Part shown: piece after piece, positions 44,959 to 53,144 of the stretch
How the letters are laid out: each line of letters begins with the position of its first letter
Numbering within the stretch: the stretch's first letter is position 1
NCBI RefSeq assembly: GCF_000721105.1
Contig: NZ_JOEV01000003.1
Location: 124,001-188,000, forward strand
DNA length: 64,000 nucleotides
DNA from: Streptomyces cellulosae
Lineage (GTDB): Bacteria; Actinomycetota; Actinomycetes; Streptomycetales; Streptomycetaceae
Reading direction: 5' to 3'
Notes under the pieces: model-generated
Told to the model about the DNA's origin: nothing
What the model saw: only the letters and a program-made list of their open reading frames with translations
The model's database searches: none
Position numbers and translations under genes: made by a program

Positions 44959-45435
44959 TCAGCGGGCGAGGGCCGCGGCCACGAGGACGAAGGCGGCGAC
45001 GGCGAACAGGGTCCGCGCGCCGTGCAGGGCGTTCCAACGTCCCTCGAACGCCGCCCGAGCGGCCCGCTCGTCACCCTGGTCGCGCGAGGACTCCAGCGCG
45101 TTGTTGAGGGGGACGTTGCCGCCCGAGGTAATCAGGTGCCCCACCAGCGCGCAGACAGCGGCGACCCCCACGAGGGTCGCCCCGCTCGCGTCGCGCTCCT
45201 CCGGCGCCACGAAGAACGAGACGGCGGGGAAGGCCAGCGAGCCGAGGAAGAGCAGCAGGAAGAGCGGTCCGGGGACCTTTCGGTTCACCGTCCGCATGAC
45301 GAGGGTGAACGAGGCGTCGTCCACCTCTTTCAGAGCGGGCATGACGCCTGACAGAAAGGCGAGCATGTATCCGGCGTACAGCCCGGTGCAGACGAGGGCG
45401 AGGATCTCAAGAGCGTCCGACATACCGATCATCAT
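44959..45435 (-). CDS. DUF1772 membrane protein (second copy)
   Basis: A 158-residue four-helix protein starting at ATG 45435 (GGGAGGAG upstream; two further ATGs follow within five codons). Conserved features are GVMPALKEVDDASF after the first helix and GNVPLNNALES, like the NLPLNAEL of the paralogue at 41361, with a final helix after ALHGARTLF. Function unknown; it may form a stress-response pair with the NmrA-like protein. Confidence 0.8.
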   Translation of the reverse strand: MMIGMSDALEILALVCTGLYAGYMLAFLSGVMPALKEVDDASFTLVMRTVNRKVPGPLFLLLFLGSLAFPAVSFFVAPEERDASGATLVGVAAVCALVGHLITSGGNVPLNNALESSRDQGDERAARAAFEGRWNALHGARTLFAVAAFVLVAAALAR

Positions 45436-45968
45436 CGCCGCTCCTCCCTGTCTTCGTAGGGCTGGTTCCGCAATCGACGGGAGCTGGTCGCCGGGGTTTC
45501 CGGAGAGCGGTCCACCCGTCGTACGACGGGGGTACGGCGAGGGAGGATCTCGGCCACCTCCCCCAGGCGCCTCGCCACAGGCGAGCGAAAAGCTGACGTC
45601 AAGGCAGATCGGCTTCGACGAATTCCCGCGCCTTGTCATGGAACTGGCTGCGGGGAAGGAGGACTGCCCCGGAAAGGTATTGATCAGGGGGTCGCAGCCC
45701 GCGTTGATGAGGATCTCCTCACCGGACCGCGGGGCCTTTGACGCCGGTCGACCCGGAGGCGCGAGCGCTTCGTAGGCCATCCGGTCCCGTCATGTACGCC
45801 ATCCGCTGCGCCGCATACGCCAGAGCCCGCGGCGGTATCCGCCATCTCCCGGGATCAGTTAGGCCATTGCGGCGGATCCACGGCGGGGCGTCGGCTACCA
45901 GGATGGACCACATCAAGGGGAAGCCGGGAACCACCGGTGGACCCCAGCGCACTCACCTGGAGGGCTCC
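45436..45968. other. Gene-free 533-base region ahead of the precursor peptide
   Basis: No convincing gene was found. It contains GAGCGAAAAGCTGACGTCAA near 45581 followed by GACGAATTCCCG, a pattern partly shared with 41258-41300 (GAGCGAAAAAGCC ... ATGAATTCCCG). The last 60 bases must hold the promoter and the CTGGAGGG ribosome site of the peptide gene at 45969. Confidence 0.5.
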
Positions 45969-46178
45969 ATGTCCGAGTCTCGTCCCCGCCTTCGCGAACT
46001 GATCCAGCGCGCCATCACCGACGACGACTTCGCTCGCAGCTTCCTCGCCGACCCGTCGGCGCTGGCCAGCGAGTACAACCTGAACGAGGACCAGGTGGAG
46101 AAGGTCCGCGAGCTCGCCGCCCAGGGCCTGTTCATGGCCGAGGTCGAGGCGCACGACTCCACCCCGGCGTACTACTGA
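45969..46178 (+). CDS. Candidate RiPP precursor peptide, NHLP/Nif11-like leader, Cys-free
   Basis: A 69-residue peptide. ATG 45969 has GGAGGG five bases upstream. Residues ~8-55 (LRELIQRAITDDDFARSFLA, then DPSALASEYNL and a short helix) resemble the NHLP/Os1348/Nif11-like leaders of RiPP precursors: a D-x-x-F/ L-x-DP pattern followed by an amphipathic helix. The C-terminus EAHDSTPAYY would be the core, with S64, T65, Y68 and Y69. No Cys is present, so lanthionine rings are impossible, although a full-length LanB is encoded opposite. Dehydrated Ser/Thr and radical modification of the Tyr pair are possible outcomes (inference). It could instead be a small NHLP-domain protein unrelated to the operon. 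Confidence 0.6.
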   Translation: MSESRPRLRELIQRAITDDDFARSFLADPSALASEYNLNEDQVEKVRELAAQGLFMAEVEAHDSTPAYY

Positions 46179-46244
46179 TCTGTACTCGGCGCGGCTGAAC
46201 CGCGCTCGGCGCCGGTGCTGTGACCGGAGAAGTCCCCCGGAAAG

Positions 46245-46350
46245 CTCGCGGCGTCCGGTGCGGTGCGTCGCACGGCTGAGCATCACCCGCGTACGGGATG
46301 TACTCGGGTGATGCGACGACGCGGCGAGGTGCCGTGCCGGACGCCGCGAG
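46245..46350. terminator. Large nested hairpin between the peptide and LanB genes
   Basis: Outer stem CTCGCGGCGTCCGG (46245-46258) with CCGGACGCCGCGAG (46337-46350), both perfect; an inner perfect stem GCATCACCCG (46280-46289) with CGGGTGATGC (46305-46314). It lies in the 197-base gap between converging transcripts, so it probably terminates both; the two-tier structure is larger than a usual terminator. Confidence 0.7.
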
Positions 46351-46375
46351 CCGGTGAACCTGTCCGGTCGCAGAG

Positions 46376-49300
46376 CTAGCGAGCCGGTTCGGGCGGACGG
46401 CGGCGGCCCGGCCCCGGCGGACCACCGCCGTCCCGGGCCCGGGACCGTGCCAGGTCGCGGGCCAGGGCGACGGCGACGCGTTCCACCGAACGGTCGGGGC
46501 CTGCCAGCCGGTTGCAGTGCATGTGCACGAGCGACCGGGCGACCGGCTCGGCGTCCTCCCCCCGGGCGAGAAGCATCGATCGGTAGGCCAGCACTGCCGC
46601 GTACCAGTCCGCACGAACAGAGCGCGCCCCCCGGCGGTGGATCTCCACGCGTGCGGGGGGCCGCCCGCGTTGTGCTGGACGCAGCCGGGTGAACAGCCGT
46701 CGTTCCGCGGTGGACAGGCGGGGCTCCGGCAGCCGGGCGACCGCGTCCCGCGATCCGAGCAGGCCCGCCAGCAGGTCGTGCGCACCGGCCGCCGCCAAGC
46801 GGGCCGGATCAGCGGCCCCCGTCATCGACGCCAGGAGCTCCAGCACCAGCAGGGAGTCATGGTGGAAGACCTCCTCCGCCCCGTCGATGCAGGCGCTGCC
46901 CCCGTAGCGTGCCGTCTCGGGGTGGTAGGGGGCCAGGACGAATTCCCGGATCAGCCCGTCCTGCCGCAACCGCGTGCCGACGTCGTGCAGTGCGGGAAGG
47001 AGCAGCGTGGTGAGCGAGGCCGGCCGGCCGTGGAAGCGCAGGCGCAGTTCCGGTACCCCGGCGGGATCAGCCGCTCGTACGAAGAACCAGCGGTCGACCC
47101 CGGCCCGCTCCGCGGCTTTCCGCAGCGGGCCGTCGGCGAGTTCCTTCAGCACGGAGTCCTGCAGCTCAGCGGGTACGGTCAGGCCCGCGCACAGCCATGG
47201 GCCGCCGGGAAGGTGCACGGGGGCGGCAGGAGCCACCGGGCCTGTCCGGGCCGGGCTCGGTTGGCGTGACGGGGGCGGTTCCGGGCTCGATCGGCCTGAC
47301 GAGGACGGTTCCGGCCGCGGTTGGCGTGACGGGGGCGGTTCCGGGCTCGATCGGCCTGACGGGGACGGTTCCGGCCGCGGTTGGCGTGACGGGGGCGGTT
47401 CCGGGCTCGATCGGCCTGGCGGGGGCGGTTCCGGGCTCGATCGGCCTGACGAGGACGGTACCGGGCTCGATCGGCCTGACGAGGACGGTACCGGGCTCGA
47501 TCGGCCTGGCGGGGGCGGTTCCGGGCTCGGGGCGCGCGGCCGCAGCGGGAAGACGAACTCCGCCGCACGGGGTCCGTCGGCCGCGGCCGGCCAGCCCGCC
47601 GCGCGCCACGCCCCCACGCCGCCGGGGGGTTCGGTCACGGCGGTGATCCGGTGGTCGAGGCACTCGCGGCGCAGGAGTTCGGCGTGCACGGGATCCGCGG
47701 GCTCCAGTGCGAGCCGTCGGTCCCCGGGGCCCGCGAGGACGACATCGGGAAGACCGTGCGTCACCTGCCAGCGAGCGAGCCCGTCCCGCCATTCCTGCTC
47801 GGTGGCCACTTCGGCGAGTTGGCGCAGGCCGGGCGGCAGCCGCCAGCGGGCCGGGGCGAGCACGGACCGGCCGACCCGGACACGGGGCAGCCAGGGGAGG
47901 GCGTCGGCGGCCCCCCAGTCCCAGGACGTCCACGGCGTGGCGCCGTCGCGGCCCAGGGAGAGGAGCAGCCGGGCGGTCGCGTCGGCGTGTCGCGGGTCCA
48001 GGACGGAGTGGCTGACCGGCCGGATCTCCCGGCCGAGCCGTGCCGAGCACAGCCGCAGCCGGTCGGGCTCGGCGACGAGGTGCAGGTCGTCAAGGGTCAG
48101 GTCGCGACTGGTGCGCCGGCGCGGAAAGGGTGTCAGTTCGATGCGATAGGCGGTTCGGTCCGTTTCGCCGACGAGGTCCGTCGCCCGTGCGGCCGGCGGC
48201 AGGAAGACGACCTCCGCTTCGATCGGGCCGGGGGGCGGCGCAGGGGGCTCGGGAAGCAGCGCCGTCCGCGTGCCGAGGAGACCCGCGTGGCGGTCGGCGG
48301 CCGCCCCGGCCGGGCCCTGGCCGCCGTGCGGGGCGAGGACCACGAGGAAGTCCCCACGGGCGAGTGCCTCGGCGGAGTCGGTGACGACCTCCGCGAACAC
48401 GTCCGTGGACGGCGGTACGGGACTGGCACCGGCGGCGGCCCGCAGCCGGTGGCGAGTCGCTCTGTCCAGCCGTAGTTCGGACCGGTCGGCCTGCTGCGCG
48501 TCCAGGGCCAGCCGGGTCAGCAGCCGGTCACGGGGGGTGAGGTGGGGCGGCGGGTCCGCGGCCGGCCGGGGCGGGGTGCGCAGGCCGAGGGAGTGGGTCA
48601 GGTCGAGCAGTTCCGGCAGCGGGACCGGTTGGCCGATGCCGTACCGGTCCAGGATCGCCAGCCGCAGTGCCGCGAGGGTGTGGTCGGGGCGCGGTGGGGC
48701 GAGGGCCCACGCCGTGGCCGCGGCGCGCTCGACCTCGTCGACGACGGACCGGGGCAGACGCAGATCCGTGTCCAGCACCGTGTCGGCCACGAGCGCGGCT
48801 TCCCGCGCGTGCACCGCGCGCAGTCGGCCGCGCAGCTCGCGCAGTCCGTCGGCGTCGGGACAGGCAGCCGCCCGGCGCAGGTCCCCGCCCAGGCTCTGGA
48901 GCCGGCCGGCGAGCGGGTACCCCGCCAGTCGGGCACCGAGGTGGCCGAGCGGGTCGGTGTCGCCCGGCGGTGGGAGCAGATCGGTGGCGAGCAGCCCCGC
49001 GACGAGCAGACCGGTGACGCATCGCGCCAGCTCGTCCCGGTCGGCACCGGGCGCGGCGGCGGACAGCAGGGCCAGCAGTGTGGCGTGGCGGATACCCGGG
49101 CCGTCCGCGCCGCCCGGGCCGTCCGCGCCGCCCGGGCCGTCCGCGCCGTCCGGGCCGTCCGCTGCCGCGAGGGCCAGTACGGTGTCGACGAGCGGGGATC
49201 GGCGTACGGCGGCGCGGACCGCCCAGGCGCCCGGTGTGCCGGTGGCCCGGTCGAGGAGCAGCTGGAGGCCGCCACGGCGCCGGACGGTGGGGGTCGTGGC

Positions 49301-49780
49301 GATGCGCACCTGGGACGCCGTCCGGGGCAGCTCCGGGTCCGCCTCCAGGGTGGCGACCAGGCGGGCGGTCCACTGAGGTGCGGGACGCAGGTGCACGCGG
49401 TGGCCGCTGCCGATACCGCCCAGGGGCACGGGTCCGGTCCGGATCAGCGCCGTACCGGCGAACAGGCCGAACGGCGTGGCGCGGTGGCGCAGCCGGAGCA
49501 GATATCCGGTGAGCGCGAGCGTCAGCCGTCTGCGGTCGGCGGGCCGGGAGGGTACGGGCCCGGCCAATGCCCGTACCAGGTCCGGCGAGGCCAGTTCGAG
49601 GGCGGCGGTGAGCTGCGGTGCCGCGTGGACGGCCCGGCACAGCCCGTCGAGCCGCGCCGGGTCGTCCGGCGTACGGAGGCCGGTGACGGCGTCCGTCGCC
49701 AGAGTGCGCGGTGCCAGTGATGCGCGGAGCACGACGGCATCGCCGCAGGTGTAGGTCCGTTCGCGGTCAGAGGCCGCCAT
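46376..49780 (-). CDS. Full-length lantibiotic dehydratase (LanB), with fused C-terminal elimination-type domain
   Basis: A 1134-residue class I dehydratase: an N-terminal glutamylation domain (YLLRLRHRATPFGLFAG near residue 90 is a hallmark), the middle lantibiotic_dehydr region (residues ~200-740), and a C-terminal SpaB_C/thiopeptide-type domain (from WLCAGLTVPAELQDSVLKEL at ~855 to the end; FVLAPYHPETARYGGSACI is the family signature). LanB proteins use Glu-tRNA to glutamylate Ser/Thr, then eliminate glutamate to give dehydro-residues. ATG 49780 overlaps the SARP stop by 14 bases, so it is coupled to it. A 10-residue repeat linker (~750-842) joins the two domains. No LanC cyclase is in the window. 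Confidence 0.92.
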   Translation of the reverse strand: MAASDRERTYTCGDAVVLRASLAPRTLATDAVTGLRTPDDPARLDGLCRAVHAAPQLTAALELASPDLVRALAGPVPSRPADRRRLTLALTGYLLRLRHRATPFGLFAGTALIRTGPVPLGGIGSGHRVHLRPAPQWTARLVATLEADPELPRTASQVRIATTPTVRRRGGLQLLLDRATGTPGAWAVRAAVRRSPLVDTVLALAAADGPDGADGPGGADGPGGADGPGIRHATLLALLSAAAPGADRDELARCVTGLLVAGLLATDLLPPPGDTDPLGHLGARLAGYPLAGRLQSLGGDLRRAAACPDADGLRELRGRLRAVHAREAALVADTVLDTDLRLPRSVVDEVERAAATAWALAPPRPDHTLAALRLAILDRYGIGQPVPLPELLDLTHSLGLRTPPRPAADPPPHLTPRDRLLTRLALDAQQADRSELRLDRATRHRLRAAAGASPVPPSTDVFAEVVTDSAEALARGDFLVVLAPHGGQGPAGAAADRHAGLLGTRTALLPEPPAPPPGPIEAEVVFLPPAARATDLVGETDRTAYRIELTPFPRRRTSRDLTLDDLHLVAEPDRLRLCSARLGREIRPVSHSVLDPRHADATARLLLSLGRDGATPWTSWDWGAADALPWLPRVRVGRSVLAPARWRLPPGLRQLAEVATEQEWRDGLARWQVTHGLPDVVLAGPGDRRLALEPADPVHAELLRRECLDHRITAVTEPPGGVGAWRAAGWPAAADGPRAAEFVFPLRPRAPSPEPPPPGRSSPVPSSSGRSSPVPSSSGRSSPEPPPPGRSSPEPPPSRQPRPEPSPSGRSSPEPPPSRQPRPEPSSSGRSSPEPPPSRQPSPARTGPVAPAAPVHLPGGPWLCAGLTVPAELQDSVLKELADGPLRKAAERAGVDRWFFVRAADPAGVPELRLRFHGRPASLTTLLLPALHDVGTRLRQDGLIREFVLAPYHPETARYGGSACIDGAEEVFHHDSLLVLELLASMTGAADPARLAAAGAHDLLAGLLGSRDAVARLPEPRLSTAERRLFTRLRPAQRGRPPARVEIHRRGARSVRADWYAAVLAYRSMLLARGEDAEPVARSLVHMHCNRLAGPDRSVERVAVALARDLARSRARDGGGPPGPGRRRPPEPAR
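47259..47531. repeat. 30-bp in-frame repeats in the LanB linker
   Basis: Nine units of 30 bases (for example GTTCCGGGCTCGATCGGCCT plus ten more) encode a Ser/Pro-rich linker of 10-residue units such as SPEPPPSRQP and SPVPSSSGRS between the dehydratase and C-terminal domains. Length variation would change only the spacer. Confidence 0.9.
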
Positions 49781-51839
49781 CTTCGACCATCTGGGTGAGC
49801 AACTGCCGGGCGAACACCCACAGCGGCAGCGGCATCTCGAAGGGGGCGGGAGGGGTGCCCGCGACCGGTGTTCCGGCCGTGATGGCCAATGCGTGTACGC
49901 CCGCGAGCCGCTCCAGCAGTTCCTCCATGTCACCGGGGGGCTGCACGGGCGGACCCCAGACAGCGGCGAGCCGGGCGAGTGCCATACGGTCCGAGGCGTT
50001 CAGGGTCCGCAGGTACCGCTCGAAGCAGTCGCGGACGGACCGGTCTCCGACAGTCAGCTCGTCCAGCAGCCGCCGGCTGTCGGCCAGCCGGTCCACGAAA
50101 CGTCTCAGCGGAAGGTGCGGCAACGCTGCCACGCGTGCCCCGGCGATGCGCACGGCGAGGGGCAGCAGCCCGCAGGCGCGGACGATGCGCAGCGCCGCCT
50201 CCGGGTCCTCGGCCAGCCGGTCGGGGCCGATGATGCGGCGCAGCAAGTCCAGCGCCTCCTCCTCCGTGAAGACCCCGATGGGGAAGTGGCCGAACCCTTC
50301 GAGGCCGCCGAGGTGACGAGAGCCGGTCACGATCACCGAGCAGTGGCCCGCTCCGGGGAGCAGCGGCCGCACCTGGGCCTCGCCGGTCGCACCGTCCAGC
50401 AGGAGGAGCAGCCGGAGCCCGGCGAGCCGGCCGCGCAGCAGGGCGCTGCGGTCCCCTCCCGTTCCCGGAGAGCGCGGGGTGACCGGGCTGCCGAGCCTGC
50501 CCAGCAGGTCGTCCAGGAGTTCCCCGGGTGGCCGCGGCGTGCCCTCGGTGTCGCGCATCGGCAGCAGGATCTGACCGTCCGGGAACTGCGTGGCGAGGGC
50601 CTGGCCGGCCTTGAGGGCGAGCGCGGTCGTACCCGACCCCGGCGGCCCGGCGACCGCCGCGTAGCGGCCCGCGCGCACCCCGGCCGCCGGGCCGGCGCCG
50701 AAGTGGGCGAGGAGGTTGGTGAGTTCGGTCTGCCGCCCCGTGAAGTCGGGCAGGGCCCTGGGCAGTCCGGTCAGGCGGGGCGGTGGGTACGGCGCGGGGT
50801 GGCTGGTCACCCGCGCGGCGTCCACCACGACCGTGACGGCTGTCGCGGCCGAGGCGGCATCGGCGGGCGCGGGCGGTGCGGCGGGCGCAAGCGGTGCGGC
50901 AGGCGCCTCGGGCCCGGTGAGCGCCATGGCCCCGAGGGGCACGGCGGCTCTCATGGGGACCGCTGCGGGGGGCGCGGCCAGATGCGCCACGAGCTCTGCG
51001 TCGGGCCGCGGCACCGTACGGGCGGCAGCGGGGAGTGCCGCGAAAGGGACCGGGGCGTTCAGGCCGGGATCCCCCGACAGGATTTTCTGGTAGAGCCGCT
51101 GGAGCGCCGGGCTCGGGCCCAGGCCGAGTTCGCCCGCCAGCAGTTGCCGGACGTTGTCGTACTCCGCGAGCGCCTCGGCCTGCCGGCCACCGCGGCAGAG
51201 CGCGGTCAGCTGCTGACTGCGCAGTCGCTCACGGAGGGGATACAGGGTGACGAGGGACTCGATCTTCTCCAGCACCTCGCCGTGGTTGCCGAGGCCGAGC
51301 TCCGCCTCGAACCAGTCCTCGTAGGCGGCCAGCCGCCGGTCGTCCAGACGGTGCGCCTCCGCGCGCAGTGCCGGCGAGACCAGCAGGTCGGCGAGGGCCG
51401 GACCGCGCCACAGCCCGAGGGCCTCGCGGGTGCGGGCGGCCGCGGTCCGCAGGTCGCCGCTGCGCAGCGCCAGCCGGCCCGCCCGGGACAGATCCTCGAA
51501 CCGCAGCGCATCGATGTCGGAGGGATCGAGTCGCAGCTGGTAGCCGAGGGAGCGGTGGCGCAGCCGGTTCGTCCGGCCGTCCGCCGCCAGGAGCTTGCGC
51601 AGGTGCGAGATGTAGACCTGGATGTTCTTGTGCGCGGTGCGGGGCGGGCCGTCCCACCACAGGGTGTCCGTCAGCTCTTCGATGAGGACGACGCCGTTGC
51701 ACCGGCACAGCAGCATCGCCAGCAGCAGACGCTGTTTGAAAGGACCTATGTCCAGTTCATTTACATCACAGTCGGGTCCGCGTTCATCGGTCCGGAGTTC
51801 CGCAGTTACCGGGCCGAGAATGCAGAAGGAAATCTCCAC
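49767..51839 (-). CDS. SARP-family activator with NB-ARC domain (AfsR-like)
   Basis: A 690-residue regulator from GTG 51839 (GGGGGGCGG upstream); a TTG at 51908 would add 23 residues. An OmpR-type winged helix (~1-95) and a bacterial transcriptional activator domain (~100-245, TREALGLWRGPALADLLVSP) define a SARP. An AfsR-type NB-ARC ATPase region follows (~345-650). Its P-loop reads GPPGSGTTALAL, with Thr where Lys is essential, so nucleotide binding may be weak or lost. TPRs are absent, and the C-terminus overlaps LanB. SARPs activate biosynthetic operons through direct-repeat sites; it very likely drives this cluster. Confidence 0.9.
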   Translation of the reverse strand: MEISFCILGPVTAELRTDERGPDCDVNELDIGPFKQRLLLAMLLCRCNGVVLIEELTDTLWWDGPPRTAHKNIQVYISHLRKLLAADGRTNRLRHRSLGYQLRLDPSDIDALRFEDLSRAGRLALRSGDLRTAAARTREALGLWRGPALADLLVSPALRAEAHRLDDRRLAAYEDWFEAELGLGNHGEVLEKIESLVTLYPLRERLRSQQLTALCRGGRQAEALAEYDNVRQLLAGELGLGPSPALQRLYQKILSGDPGLNAPVPFAALPAAARTVPRPDAELVAHLAAPPAAVPMRAAVPLGAMALTGPEAPAAPLAPAAPPAPADAASAATAVTVVVDAARVTSHPAPYPPPRLTGLPRALPDFTGRQTELTNLLAHFGAGPAAGVRAGRYAAVAGPPGSGTTALALKAGQALATQFPDGQILLPMRDTEGTPRPPGELLDDLLGRLGSPVTPRSPGTGGDRSALLRGRLAGLRLLLLLDGATGEAQVRPLLPGAGHCSVIVTGSRHLGGLEGFGHFPIGVFTEEEALDLLRRIIGPDRLAEDPEAALRIVRACGLLPLAVRIAGARVAALPHLPLRRFVDRLADSRRLLDELTVGDRSVRDCFERYLRTLNASDRMALARLAAVWGPPVQPPGDMEELLERLAGVHALAITAGTPVAGTPPAPFEMPLPLWVFARQLLTQMVEDGGL

Positions 51840-51974
51840 AGTTCTACCGCCCCCCGTACATTCCTGCTCTCCTTGGTGAGCGCAGGCCAAGTCCTTACTA
51901 ACGGTCAAGCTATTCCGAGGGGCGAAATCTCGTCAACGCGACGATGGTCGTAGCGCGTACGACTTTGGTGGCGG

Positions 51975-52994
51975 TCAGACCGCCCGCAGCACCATGCACG
52001 ACCAGCTGAACCCGGCGGTCGCCGACAGCAGCACACCGATCTCGCCCGGCTGCAGCCTGCCCGCCGCCGTGATGTCCGCGAGGTTGGCCGCCATGTCGCC
52101 CGCGCCCAGGTGGCCGGTGCGGGCACCGAGGTTCAGGACCTCGGCCTTGGTCAGACCGGCCAGCACCGAAATGTACGACCGGTCGATGAGTTCGGCGCCG
52201 AAGCGCGGCGGTGCGATGACGCGGACGCGCGCGTCGTCCATGGCGATGCCGGCCTGTTCCAGCGCGGAGGTGACGGTGGAGCGTACGGCGTCGCCCGCGA
52301 CGGCGGCGAAGCGCTGACCGCCCCCGGAGGCGAGGAAATCGACGAGGGTGGCCCGGATGTCCACTTTCGGCCGGTGCTGGAACGCACCGGTTCCCCACGG
52401 CGTCGATCCCCGGTACATGATCTCGAATTCCGGCGCGGCCTTGCTGGCGGTGCTGAGCACCTCGTATCCGCCGCGTTCCCGGTCGAGCACGAGCGCGGTG
52501 GCGGCGTCACCGTACACCGCGTCGAAATTGGCGCTCCAGCGATCGAATCTCGGTGGTGCGAATCGCTCCGCCGTGGTCAGTACGGCGGAATGCGTCGCGG
52601 GATCGCACAGCAGCCGGCAGGCCATCACCTCCAGCGCGGCGAAGCCGCCGTTGCAGCCCAGGTCGACGCCCAGCGGCAGGGCGTTCGGCAGCTCGAGTTC
52701 GTTGATGATGTAGTGCACCGGCTGCCAGTAGTCCTGGCCCTGGTAGTAGGTCCAGGCGTGCACGAGCAGTCCGACGTCCTCGGCCGCGACCCCGCTCTCG
52801 GCAAGTGCCGTCCGGCCCGCGCGCACCGCCATCTGCGGCGGGGCCAAGTCGCTGACCGGGATCTCGGTGTACGCGTTCCTGGCGGCCCGATCGGGTTCGA
52901 TTCTTCCGGCGCGTACGGCGTCGGCGACGGCTTCCCGGCGTTCCGGCAGCCACAGCGCGCTTGCGGCGATCCTCAAGGGTGTGGGAAATCGCAT
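51975..52994 (-). CDS. Ketoacyl-ACP synthase III-like protein with atypical active site
   Basis: A 339-residue thiolase-fold protein; ATG 52994 has AAGGAC upstream. C114 in DLGCNGGFAALEV matches the KAS III nucleophile. The HxAN region is replaced (VIAPPRFGAELIDRSY has no His), and the later Asn is Asp in TGHLGAGDMAANL. Such proteins act as acyltransferases (CerJ-like) or ketosynthases with altered chemistry, transferring an acyl group to a small acceptor, and are not classical chain initiators. No acyl carrier protein gene is in the window. In a peptide cluster it might N-acylate the product; inference only. Confidence 0.82.
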   Translation of the reverse strand: MRFPTPLRIAASALWLPERREAVADAVRAGRIEPDRAARNAYTEIPVSDLAPPQMAVRAGRTALAESGVAAEDVGLLVHAWTYYQGQDYWQPVHYIINELELPNALPLGVDLGCNGGFAALEVMACRLLCDPATHSAVLTTAERFAPPRFDRWSANFDAVYGDAATALVLDRERGGYEVLSTASKAAPEFEIMYRGSTPWGTGAFQHRPKVDIRATLVDFLASGGGQRFAAVAGDAVRSTVTSALEQAGIAMDDARVRVIAPPRFGAELIDRSYISVLAGLTKAEVLNLGARTGHLGAGDMAANLADITAAGRLQPGEIGVLLSATAGFSWSCMVLRAV

Positions 52995-53144
52995 GGTCGT
53001 CCTTGGGTTCGAAGGAGACGGGGGGGAGTCCTTGGGGCGGCCGTGACGGCCGCCGCCTCGGGAGGGTCTGCGGGCGGCCGACGGCCGACGGCCCTCGCGT
53101 GCCGCTCGACCGCCGCCGCAGGCGCGGGACATGGGCGTCGGTGG

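Noticed and set aside
45480..45780. An upstream extension of the second DUF1772 gene on the minus strand to 45780
   Set aside because: The added residues are low-complexity and lack the family pattern; the ATG at 45435 has a strong GGGAGGAG site.
46179..46375. A small RNA gene in the hairpin region
   Set aside because: Strong stems in a convergent gap are better explained by termination; no promoter is evident.
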